Shown here piece by piece: positions 9,342-17,981 of a stretch of 64,000 nucleotides of DNA (position 1 is its first letter; every line of letters begins with the position of its first letter). Position numbers and translations under genes: made by a program. The stretch comes from Wocania ichthyoenteri Th78 (GTDB taxonomy: Bacteria; Bacteroidota; Bacteroidia; Flavobacteriales; Flavobacteriaceae). The stretch is from contig NZ_KN525716.1 in assembly GCF_000789235.1 (NCBI RefSeq), positions 2,648,100 to 2,712,099 on the forward strand, written 5' to 3'. The notes under the pieces were generated by a model. The model was not told the origin of the DNA. It saw nothing but the letters and a program-made list of their open reading frames with translations, and made no database searches.

Positions 9342-10334
9342 ATGGCAGTATTTAATTTTCAAAAGCCTGATAAAGTAATCATGATTGATTCTACTGATTT
9401 CGAAGGTAAATTCGAATTCAGACCACTAGAACCAGGTTACGGACTAACAGTAGGTAATGCACTAAGAAGAGTTTTGTTATCTTCTTTAGAAGGATTTGCA
9501 ATTACATCGGTTAGAATAGAAGGTGTAGATCATGAGTTTTCAGCAATCGCTGGAGTAGTTGAAGATGTAACAGAAATCATCTTAAACTTAAAGCAAGTTC
9601 GTTTTAAAAGGCAAATTGAAGATATTGATAACGAATCAATTTCAATTTCAATTTCTGGACAAGAGCAAATTACAGCTGGTGATTTTCAAAAATTTATTTC
9701 TGGATTTCAAGTATTAAATACAGAATTAGTTATCTGTAACTTAGATCCTAAGGTTAACTTTAATATGGAAATTACAATTGAAAAAGGTAGAGGTTACGTG
9801 CCAGCAGAAGAAAATAAAAAAACAGCTGCACCAATAGGAACTATCTTTACAGATTCAATTTATACACCAATAAAAAATGTTAAATATAGCATTGAGAACT
9901 ACCGTGTTGAACAAAAAACAGATTACGAAAAATTAGTTTTCGAAATCATTACAGATGGTTCAATTACACCTCAAGATGCTTTAACTGAAGGTGCTAAAAC
10001 ATTAATTCACCACTTCATGTTATTCTCTGATGAGCGTATCACTTTAGAAGCTGATGAAATAGCACAAACAGAGACTTATGATGAAGAATCACTTCACATG
10101 CGTCAGTTGCTTAAAACTAAATTAATTGACATGGATCTTTCTGTTCGTGCACTTAATTGTTTGAAAGCAGCAGAAGTTGATACTTTAGGCGACTTAGTAT
10201 CATTCAACAAAAACGATTTAATGAAATTCCGAAATTTTGGTAAAAAATCATTAACAGAGCTCGAAGAGCTTGTAAATGTTAAAGGTTTAAACTTCGGGAT
10301 GGATTTATCAAAATACAAACTAGATAAAGATTAA
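9342..10334 (+). CDS. rpoA: DNA-directed RNA polymerase alpha subunit
   Basis: RpoA dimerises to start RNA polymerase assembly and contacts upstream DNA. In its 330 residues, the N-terminal domain shows [28 protein letters not shown]. The C-terminal domain (about 250-325) shows [18 protein letters not shown]-type and [13 protein letters not shown] helix-hairpin-helix residues. It is preceded by a 94-base spacer after rpsD and followed by rplQ. Confidence 0.98.
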   Translation: MAVFNFQKPDKVIMIDSTDFEGKFEFRPLEPGYGLTVGNALRRVLLSSLEGFAITSVRIEGVDHEFSAIAGVVEDVTEIILNLKQVRFKRQIEDIDNESISISISGQEQITAGDFQKFISGFQVLNTELVICNLDPKVNFNMEITIEKGRGYVPAEENKKTAAPIGTIFTDSIYTPIKNVKYSIENYRVEQKTDYEKLVFEIITDGSITPQDALTEGAKTLIHHFMLFSDERITLEADEIAQTETYDEESLHMRQLLKTKLIDMDLSVRALNCLKAAEVDTLGDLVSFNKNDLMKFRNFGKKSLTELEELVNVKGLNFGMDLSKYKLDKD

Positions 10335-10393
10335 TTAATCATATTTTGCTCCTCGCAAGTCGAGTTTGGTAGCAAGATGATAAAACAAATGTC

Positions 10394-10870
10394 ATGAGAC
10401 ACGGAAAAAAATTCAATCATTTAGGCAGACAAACTGCTCACAGAAAATCAATGTTGGCAAATATGGCTTGTTCTTTAATAGAGCACAAACGTATTAACAC
10501 AACAGTAGCTAAAGCAAAGGCATTAAAGCAATTTGTTGAGCCAATGATTACTAAATCTAAAGAAGATACAACGCATAACAGACGTATTGTTATGGCTAAA
10601 CTAAGACAGAAAGATGCTGTAACAGAATTGTTTAGAGATGTAGCTACTAAGATTGGTGACAGACCAGGAGGTTATACAAGGATTATTAAACTTGGTAATC
10701 GTTTAGGTGATAATGCAGATATGGCAATGATAGAGCTTGTAGATTACAACGAAATTTACAACGCTGGAAAGAAAGAAAAGAAAACAACTCGTAGAAGTAG
10801 AAGAGGAGGTTCTAAACCTGCAGCTGCTCCAGTTGTTGAGACTAAAGCAACAAACGAGGAAGAAGAATAA
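10394..10870 (+). CDS. rplQ: 50S ribosomal protein L17 (bL17)
   Basis: L17 lies next to the exit tunnel. The N-terminal 115 residues are the conserved L17 fold ([29 protein letters not shown]). An extra 40-odd residues follow: a Lys/Arg-rich stretch and an Ala/Glu tail ending NEEEE. Such extensions are common in Bacteroidota L17. It is the last gene of the ribosomal cluster, and a strong terminator follows. Confidence 0.98.
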   Translation: MRHGKKFNHLGRQTAHRKSMLANMACSLIEHKRINTTVAKAKALKQFVEPMITKSKEDTTHNRRIVMAKLRQKDAVTELFRDVATKIGDRPGGYTRIIKLGNRLGDNADMAMIELVDYNEIYNAGKKEKKTTRRSRRGGSKPAAAPVVETKATNEEEE

Positions 10871-10893
10871 ATGTTAATAAGCATTTAAAATAT

Positions 10894-10927
10894 AAAGGAT
10901 AAACTATTTTAGTTTATCCTTTTTTTT
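10894..10927 (+). terminator. Rho-independent terminator of the ribosomal cluster
   Basis: A perfect 13-bp stem (AAAGGATAAACTA, 10894-10906, with TAGTTTATCCTTT, 10910-10922) with a 3-base loop runs into a T tract. It lies 24 bases after the rplQ stop and 30 before carA. Confidence 0.85.
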
Positions 10928-10956
10928 ATGCAATTTTGTAAAACTTTTTTTTAAAT

Positions 10957-12063
10957 ATGAAATATCAAAAAAGACAAAAAGCCATCGTACTTCTAGCTGA
11001 TGGTACTATTTTTTACGGTAAAGCAGTTGGTAACAAGCAAGGAACAGCATTTGGCGAAGTATGTTTTAATACAGGAATGACAGGCTACCAAGAAATTTTT
11101 ACAGATCCGTCGTATTATGGTCAATTAATGGTTGCTACCAATGCACATATCGGAAACTATGGAACCAATAAAGATGAAGTAGAATCAGATTCAATTAAAA
11201 TTGCAGGACTTATAGTAAAAAACTTTAGCTATGAATACTCAAGAGATATTGCAGATAAATCATTAGAAGACTTTTTAGAAGACAATAACCTACTAGCTGT
11301 ATCTGATGTAGATACCAGAGCATTAGTAAGTTATATTAGAGATCATGGAGCAATGAATGCCGTTATTTCTACAGAGGTTGATAATATAGAAGGTTTAAAA
11401 AAACAATTGGCAAAAGTTCCAGAAATGAATGGTTTAGAGTTGGCATCAAAAGTATCAACTAAAGAGCCTTATTATTTTGGTGATGAAAATGCTACTTATA
11501 AAGTAGCTGCTTTAGATATTGGAATTAAAAAGAATATTCTCAGAAACATAGCAAATAGAGATGCTTACATTAAAGTGTTTCCTTACAATGCGAAATTTGA
11601 AGATTTAGAAGCGTTTAAACCAGATGGTTATTTCTTATCAAATGGACCAGGAGATCCTGAACCGCTAATAGAAGCTCAAGACGTTGCAAAAGAAATTATT
11701 AAAAGAGATTTACCATTATTTGGTATTTGCTTAGGGCATCAAGTTATTGCATTAGCAAATGGAGTGTCTACCTATAAAATGCATAACGGGCATCGTGGGA
11801 TTAATCATCCTGTTAAAAATCTTAAAACAGGAAAAGGTGAAATTACTTCACAAAATCACGGATTTGCAGTTAATAGAGAAGAATCTGAAGCACATCCAGA
11901 TTTAGAAATTACACATGTGCATTTAAACGACCATACGGTTGCTGGTTTAACTATGAAAAATAAAAATTGTTTTTCGGTACAGTACCATCCAGAAGCAAGT
12001 CCTGGACCACATGACTCCTCTTATCTTTTCGACCAATTCATAGAAAACATAAAAAAACAATAA
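10957..12063 (+). CDS. carA: Carbamoyl-phosphate synthase small chain (glutamine amidotransferase)
   Basis: CarA hydrolyses glutamine and passes ammonia to CarB to make carbamoyl phosphate for pyrimidines and arginine. The 368-residue protein has the N-terminal CPSase small-chain domain (GTAFGEVCFNTGMTGYQEIFTDPSY) and a class I GATase domain with the nucleophile in FGICLGHQ and the His/Glu of QYHPEASPGPHD. No carB is in the window, so the two subunits are not adjacent downstream. The gene lies between two terminators and is probably monocistronic. Confidence 0.97.
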   Translation: MKYQKRQKAIVLLADGTIFYGKAVGNKQGTAFGEVCFNTGMTGYQEIFTDPSYYGQLMVATNAHIGNYGTNKDEVESDSIKIAGLIVKNFSYEYSRDIADKSLEDFLEDNNLLAVSDVDTRALVSYIRDHGAMNAVISTEVDNIEGLKKQLAKVPEMNGLELASKVSTKEPYYFGDENATYKVAALDIGIKKNILRNIANRDAYIKVFPYNAKFEDLEAFKPDGYFLSNGPGDPEPLIEAQDVAKEIIKRDLPLFGICLGHQVIALANGVSTYKMHNGHRGINHPVKNLKTGKGEITSQNHGFAVNREESEAHPDLEITHVHLNDHTVAGLTMKNKNCFSVQYHPEASPGPHDSSYLFDQFIENIKKQ

Positions 12064-12070
12064 CCTAAAC

Positions 12071-12104
12071 GCCTCAAAAATATTATCTTTTTTTGAGGCT
12101 TTTG
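12071..12104 (+). terminator. Rho-independent terminator of carA
   Basis: A stem GCCTCAAAAA (12071-12080) with TTTTTGAGGC (12090-12099) and a 9-base loop, followed by TTTTG. It begins 8 bases after the carA stop. Its T tract overlaps the -33 TTG of the eno promoter. Confidence 0.8.
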
Positions 12105-12133
12105 TTTACTAAAACGTTATAGATGTATTTTTG
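12102..12133 (+). promoter_or_regulatory. Promoter of eno
   Basis: TTG at 12102-12104, a 21-base spacer and a perfect -7 box TATTTTTG at 12126-12133 fit the Bacteroidota housekeeping promoter. A second perfect -7 box, TAAATTTG, lies at 12177-12184 but has no TTG at the right distance. The leader would be about 75 bases. Confidence 0.65.
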
Positions 12134-12194
12134 CGAAATTCTTCAAAAACATCTAAAATAAAACGATATTTAAGCGTAAATTTGAAGTAATTAA

Positions 12195-13508
<1,314 letters not shown>

Positions 13509-13534
13509 ATAAGAGTAAATAATTTAATATTAAA

Positions 13535-13572
13535 AAAGAGATGTTAAGCTTTTATGCTTAACATCTCTTTTT
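13535..13572. terminator. Bidirectional terminator between eno and the convergent small exported protein gene
   Basis: A perfect 15-bp stem (AAAGAGATGTTAAGC, 13535-13549, with GCTTAACATCTCTTT, 13556-13570) with a 6-base loop, flanked by A residues on the left and T residues on the right. It can therefore serve eno on the plus strand and the minus-strand gene at 13614-14000. Confidence 0.85.
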
Positions 13573-13613
13573 GTTTTACAAATAACCTTTTTAAATACGA
13601 ATTGGCTAATATT

Positions 13614-14000
13614 TTAATTGCCTTGCCCACCACCATGATCTACACATCCTTGTGGAACGATGTCACTAGATGAATCGTTATTAGCATCCTTTACCATTAG
13701 AACACCACCATTGCAACCAAAAGAAAGAGTTGTAGTTGTACTTGAATAAGTTGTTTGTAGTAAGGTGTTTCCTTTATACCATTTGTAAGGAGCTGTTCCT
13801 CCAGAAGGTGTAACATCTACTTGACCATAAGGTCCAGTTCCTTGCCAAGTGAAACCAAGGGAGTATGTACTTGATGAAGATGAACTGAAAGCATAATGGT
13901 TGTTAGTAATCTCTTTATTTTGCTCTATATTATTAGAGTAAACAAGAGCCACGAGAGATAAAGCAAAAATAGGTAATATTAATTTTTTAATTAACTTCAT
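13614..14000 (-). CDS. Small exported protein with one SprB-like module
   Basis: A 128-residue protein with a clear signal peptide (MKLIKKLILPIFALSLVALVYS). After a serine-rich stretch (residues ~39-46), the mature part contains VTPSGGTAPYKWYKGNT and, later, GGVLMVKDANND. These resemble a single SprB-type repeat (GGTaPYtysW … G.Y.v.VtDan), a module known from flavobacterial gliding adhesins. Two cysteines (in FGCNGG and QGCVD) could form a disulfide. It ends in a Gly-rich tail and has no T9SS sorting domain. The gene stands alone, convergent with eno. The function is unknown; the module resemblance is my reading, without a profile search. Confidence 0.75.
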   Translation of the reverse strand: MKLIKKLILPIFALSLVALVYSNNIEQNKEITNNHYAFSSSSSSTYSLGFTWQGTGPYGQVDVTPSGGTAPYKWYKGNTLLQTTYSSTTTTLSFGCNGGVLMVKDANNDSSSDIVPQGCVDHGGGQGN

Positions 14001-14326
14001 GATATTTAGTGTTTTAGATTGTTAAATATTACAATTTAAAATATTTTTGTAAGAAAAATGTTAATACACTGTTAAATAATAAGATTATGCCTGTTAAAAA
14101 TATGTTAAATAAAAAAATGTAATATTCTTTATATATCAGAATATAATTATATAATGAGTTGTTTTATCTTTTTTAAATATCATGTTTTCTAAATAAATTA
14201 TCTAGGTATAAAGAAGTGACCTAATATTCATTAAAATAAATATTTATTATAACTAGAACAAATTGATAAACTTGTCTATTTTTCTTAAATTTACAGTTCG
14301 AATAATAATTTTAGTAAATTACATCA
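14001..14326. other. AT-rich divergent intergenic region
   Basis: This 326-base gap separates the minus-strand small exported protein gene from citrate synthase. It is very AT-rich and holds no open frame of note. The citrate synthase promoter lies at its right end (14263-14293). The left end must hold the promoter of the minus-strand gene, but I cannot pick out one clear box. Confidence 0.6.
14263..14293 (+). promoter_or_regulatory. Probable promoter of gltA
   Basis: TTG at 14263-14265, a 20-base spacer and TAAATTTA at 14286-14293 (one mismatch to TAnnTTTG), 33 bases before the start codon. Confidence 0.4.
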
Positions 14327-15613
14327 ATGTCAGATAAAGCTACGTTAGAAGTTAATGGTGAAAAACACGAGTTTCCAATAGTTGTTGGAACAGAAAAAGA
14401 AGTTGCAATAGATATAAAAACATTAAGAAGTGTAACAGGAGGTGTTACAACTATTGATGCGGGTTATAAAAATACAGGTTCTTGTGAAAGTGAAATTACA
14501 TTCTTAGATGGTGAAAAAGGAATTTTAAGATATCGAGGTTATAGTATTGAAGAATTAGCAGAGAAAGCAGACTTTTTAGAAGTCGCTTATTTATTAATAT
14601 TTGGAGAGCTTCCTACAAAAGAACAACACGATAAATTTCATGCAGATATTAAATCAAAATCTGTTGTGGATGATGATGTAAGAAAAATTATTGATGCTTT
14701 TCCAAAGACCGCTCATCCAATGGGCGTGTTATCATCACTTACAAGTGCTTTAACAGCTTTTAATCCGTCCTCGGTAAATGTTGACTCTGAAGCAGATATG
14801 TATAATTCTGTTGTGAAAATACTAGGGAAGTTTCCCGTATTAGTAGCTTGGACTATGCGTAAAAAACAAGGGCTTCCTTTGGATTATGGGTCTAATTCTC
14901 TTGGTTATGTTGAAAACGTTTTAAAAATGATGTTTAAGCAACCTAACGAAGATTATGTTCAAAATAAAATAATAGTAGATGCATTAGATAAGTTATTGAT
15001 TTTGCACGCAGACCACGAACAAAACTGTTCTACGTCTACAGTAAGAATTGTTGGTTCATCGCATGCTGGATTATTTGCTTCTTTATCAGCAGGTATTTCT
15101 GCATTATGGGGGCCACTTCACGGGGGTGCTAATCAAGCAGTACTTGAGATGTTGGAGGCTATTAAAGAAGATGGAGGCGACACTAAAAAGTATATGGCAA
15201 AAGCTAAGGATAAAAATGATCCATTTAGATTAATGGGCTTTGGTCACCGTGTGTATAAAAACTTCGATCCTCGTGCCAAAATTATTAAAAAAGCTGCCGA
15301 TGAAGTACTTGCAGATTTAGGTGTAGAAGATCCTATTTTAGAAATAGCAAAAGGATTAGAACAAGAAGCATTAAACGACCCTTATTTTGTAAAAAGAAAG
15401 TTATACCCTAACGTAGATTTTTACTCTGGTATAATATACAGAGCTATGGGTATTCCAACAGATATGTTTACAGTAATGTTTGCATTAGGGCGTTTACCAG
15501 GCTGGATTGCACAATGGCGAGAAATGCGCTTAAGAAAAGAACCAATAGGTAGGCCAAGGCAATTATATGTTGGAGAAACATTTAGAGCTTTTAAAACCAT
15601 AGATAAAAGATAA
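14327..15613 (+). CDS. gltA: Citrate synthase
   Basis: Citrate synthase condenses oxaloacetate and acetyl-CoA at the entry of the TCA cycle. At 428 residues this is the long, type II form. It has an N-terminal beta domain (ATLEVNGEKHEFPIVVGTEKE), LRYRGYSIEELAE, the catalytic histidine region ILHADHEQNCSTSTVRIVGSSHA, LWGPLHGGANQAVLEML, the GFGHRVYKNFDPRA motif, and the aspartate-containing VDFYSGI. It stands alone between a promoter and a terminator. Confidence 0.97.
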   Translation: MSDKATLEVNGEKHEFPIVVGTEKEVAIDIKTLRSVTGGVTTIDAGYKNTGSCESEITFLDGEKGILRYRGYSIEELAEKADFLEVAYLLIFGELPTKEQHDKFHADIKSKSVVDDDVRKIIDAFPKTAHPMGVLSSLTSALTAFNPSSVNVDSEADMYNSVVKILGKFPVLVAWTMRKKQGLPLDYGSNSLGYVENVLKMMFKQPNEDYVQNKIIVDALDKLLILHADHEQNCSTSTVRIVGSSHAGLFASLSAGISALWGPLHGGANQAVLEMLEAIKEDGGDTKKYMAKAKDKNDPFRLMGFGHRVYKNFDPRAKIIKKAADEVLADLGVEDPILEIAKGLEQEALNDPYFVKRKLYPNVDFYSGIIYRAMGIPTDMFTVMFALGRLPGWIAQWREMRLRKEPIGRPRQLYVGETFRAFKTIDKR

Positions 15614-15635
15614 ATAGGTAACTTTAAAATATTTT

Positions 15636-15668
15636 AAAGCTTCATATAAATTTATATGGAGCTTTTTT
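15636..15668 (+). terminator. Terminator of gltA
   Basis: A near-perfect palindrome (AAAGCTTCATATAAA with TTTATATGGAGCTTT, 15636-15665, one mismatch) is followed by a T run, 22 bases after the stop codon. Confidence 0.75.
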
Positions 15669-15745
15669 ATTTTTATACTTTTTTGAAGAATAAATAATAG
15701 AAGAATATTTTTGATGAGAATATCGAAAAAAAAGAATATATTTTT

Positions 15746-15753
15746 TACGTTTG
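15746..15753 (+). promoter_or_regulatory. -7 box of the DDAH-like gene
   Basis: A perfect TACGTTTG lies only 4 bases before ATG 15758. If used, the transcript would start at or within a few bases of the start codon, that is, essentially leaderless. No TTG at the right distance is visible, so confidence is limited. Confidence 0.4.
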
Positions 15754-15757
15754 CATC

Positions 15758-16672
15758 ATGTTGAAATTGAATATTAAAAATGAAACCTCTCGGTTACGAG
15801 CCGTTGTTTTAGGTACAGCAGAAAGTAATGGTCCAACACCTAAAGTTGAAGATTGTTACGACCCAAAAAGTATCGAGCATGTTATAGCAGGAACTTATCC
15901 AAAAGAAGTAGACATGGTTAAAGAAATGGAAGCTGTAGCGGCTGTTTTTAAAAAGTATGATGTAAAAGTGTACCGACCAGAAGTTATAAAAGACTGCAAT
16001 CAAATATTTTCGCGCGATATTGCTTTCGTTATTGAGGATAAAATTATTAGAGCTAATATTTTACCAAACAGAGAAGAAGAAGTTGAAGCTATAAGGTATT
16101 TATGGAATCAAATTGAAAATGAAGATCGAATTATTTTGCCAGAAGAATGTCACGTAGAAGGTGGCGATGTAATGCCATGGAACGACTATATATTTATTGG
16201 TACCTATTCAGGTGATGATTATTCAGATTATATTACAGCACGTACAAACATGGATGCAGTAATAGCTATACAAGAGTTGTTTCCAGAAAAAACGGTAAAA
16301 GCTTTTGAGTTAAGGAAATCTAATACCAACGCAAAAGAAAACGCATTGCATTTAGATTGCTGCTTTCAACCTATTGGAACAGATAAAGCGATTTTACATA
16401 AAAACGGATTTTTAGTAGAAAGCGAATACGAATGGTTATTTAATTTCTTTGGAAAGGAAAATGTATTCGAAATTACTAAGGAAGAAATGTATAATATGAA
16501 TAGTAATATATTTTCAATTTCTGAAGATATTATTATTTCCGAACAAAATTTTACACGTTTAAATACATGGTTGCATGAACAAGGTTTTACAGTTGAAGAA
16601 GTGCCTTATGCCCAAATTGCAAAACAAGAAGGTTTGTTACGTTGTTCTACAATGCCTTTAATTCGAGATTGA
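15758..16672 (+). CDS. Dimethylarginine dimethylaminohydrolase / arginine deiminase-like hydrolase
   Basis: A member of the guanidino-group-modifying (pentein) superfamily, acting on arginine-like substrates through a covalent Cys adduct. The 304-residue product contains EGGDVMPW (residues 134-141), NALHLDCCF with catalytic His198, and a C-terminal RCSTMPLIRD with the likely nucleophile Cys296. There is no signal peptide, so it is cytoplasmic. The exact substrate (dimethylarginine, arginine, citrulline or other) cannot be told from sequence. A second enzyme of the same superfamily follows in the same direction, 181 bases downstream, suggesting a shared arginine/citrulline degradation role. 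Confidence 0.85.
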   Translation: MLKLNIKNETSRLRAVVLGTAESNGPTPKVEDCYDPKSIEHVIAGTYPKEVDMVKEMEAVAAVFKKYDVKVYRPEVIKDCNQIFSRDIAFVIEDKIIRANILPNREEEVEAIRYLWNQIENEDRIILPEECHVEGGDVMPWNDYIFIGTYSGDDYSDYITARTNMDAVIAIQELFPEKTVKAFELRKSNTNAKENALHLDCCFQPIGTDKAILHKNGFLVESEYEWLFNFFGKENVFEITKEEMYNMNSNIFSISEDIIISEQNFTRLNTWLHEQGFTVEEVPYAQIAKQEGLLRCSTMPLIRD

Positions 16673-16826
16673 TTTTTAGAAGGCTCATTTAATGACTCGG
16701 TATGAAATCATTTTAATGTTTTATTATCTAATGTTAAACGGATTCAGAAAATTTTTCTTATAAAATCAAGCTTTCTATTATAACTTAAAACATATTCCAA
16801 ACGTATTTTATAATGCAAAATAGTTA

Positions 16827-16834
16827 TACTTTTG
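16827..16834 (+). promoter_or_regulatory. -7 box of ctlX
   Basis: A perfect TACTTTTG box, 19 bases before the ctlX start codon. No convincing -33 TTG. Confidence 0.4.
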
Positions 16835-16853
16835 TAACGAAATTTTTTAACAA

Positions 16854-17789
16854 ATGCAACAGACTACAAACTCTATATTAATGATTCGTCCTATAAATTT
16901 TAGGATGAATGAGCAAACGGCAGTAAATAATTATTACCAAGAACCTATTGATGGTGTATTGCCCGAAACTATTAATGCCAAAGCGCAAAAAGAATTTGAT
17001 GCTTATGTTGATAAACTAAGAGGTATTGGCGTACATGTAGTGGTTGTAAATGACACCAAAGAATTTGATACACCAGATTCAATTTTTCCAAATAACTGGA
17101 TATCGTTTCACGAAAACGGAAATGTTGGTTTATATCCTATGTTTGCAGAAAACAGACGTTTAGAGCGACGTGAAGATGTTTTATTTCAGTTAGAAGAAGA
17201 AGGATTTGTAATTAACCAAATAGTAGACTATACAAGTGCCGAAGATGAAGATGTGTTTCTTGAAGGTACCGGAAGTGTTATACTAGATCGTGTAAATCGT
17301 AAAGCCTATTGTGCGCTATCACCTCGAGCCGATGAAGATTTATTTATAGAGTTTTGCGAAGATTTTGAATATACGCCTGTAATTTTTACAGCAAACCAAA
17401 CTGTTGCCGGAGAACGTATGGCTATTTATCACACCAACGTTATGATGTGTTTAGGCGAAACTTTTGCTGTAATTTGTCTGGATAGTATTGATGATAAAAA
17501 AGAACGCAAAAACGTTATCAATCATTTAAAAGAAAACGGTAAAGATATAATAGATATTACCGAAGCTCAGGTTAATAGTTTTGCAGGCAACATGTTGCAG
17601 GTAAAAGGCACAAATAACGAATTGTTTTTAATAATGAGTCAAGCAGCATATGATTCGTTAACAGTATCTCAAATAGAACGATTAAAGAAACACACTAAAA
17701 TAGTATCGAGTTCTTTAGATACTATTGAGACTTGTGGTGGTGGTAGTGCACGTTGTATGATGGCGGAAGTGTTTTTGCATAAAATTTAA
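16854..17789 (+). CDS. ctlX: Citrulline utilization hydrolase CtlX-like amidinotransferase family protein
   Basis: This 311-residue pentein-fold protein begins with the characteristic MIRPINFRMNEQTAVNNYYQ block. It carries the PDSIFPNNWIS loop, FLEGTGS (Glu137), the catalytic His193 in IYHTNVMM, and a C-terminal ETCGGGSARCMMAE with the probable nucleophile Cys301. The block order matches the FN0238/CtlX branch of the amidinotransferase family, proposed to hydrolyse citrulline. It lies downstream of the DDAH-like gene but has its own -7 box. Substrate assignment is by family only. Confidence 0.85.
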   Translation: MQQTTNSILMIRPINFRMNEQTAVNNYYQEPIDGVLPETINAKAQKEFDAYVDKLRGIGVHVVVVNDTKEFDTPDSIFPNNWISFHENGNVGLYPMFAENRRLERREDVLFQLEEEGFVINQIVDYTSAEDEDVFLEGTGSVILDRVNRKAYCALSPRADEDLFIEFCEDFEYTPVIFTANQTVAGERMAIYHTNVMMCLGETFAVICLDSIDDKKERKNVINHLKENGKDIIDITEAQVNSFAGNMLQVKGTNNELFLIMSQAAYDSLTVSQIERLKKHTKIVSSSLDTIETCGGGSARCMMAEVFLHKI

Positions 17790-17956
17790 TTTGCAAATAG
17801 GTTGCGGTTAGGGATTGATGCGGCATCCATTTTTTGAAAAAAATAATATGCACTCTATTAGAAACTAAAATTTAACTGATTGTCACGTTGTTCACTTCTC
17901 GCAATGACGTAAAAAAAAGATATAGCGGAAAGCCCGACCTTTAGGTAGCACCCTAG
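17790..17956. repeat. Composite intergenic repeat element (nested)
   Basis: An outer pair of segments, TTTGCAAAT…GGTTAGGGATT…GCGGCATCC (17790-17828) and GATATAGCGGAAAGCCCGACC…GGTAGCACCCTAG (about 17919-17956), flanks an inner unit, GATTGTCACG…CGCAATGACG (17878-17909). The outer unit is similar, in reverse orientation, to 58082-58178, and the inner unit to 31403-31434. I recall such elements as common between flavobacterial genes. It lies in the space between two convergent genes. Confidence 0.65.
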
Positions 17957-17981
17957 ACATAAAACTATTTGGTTTGAAATT

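Noticed and set aside
17790-17981. Insertion sequence remnant after ctlX
   Set aside because: No transposase frame or terminal repeat-plus-duplication is visible; the composite short repeat explains the region.
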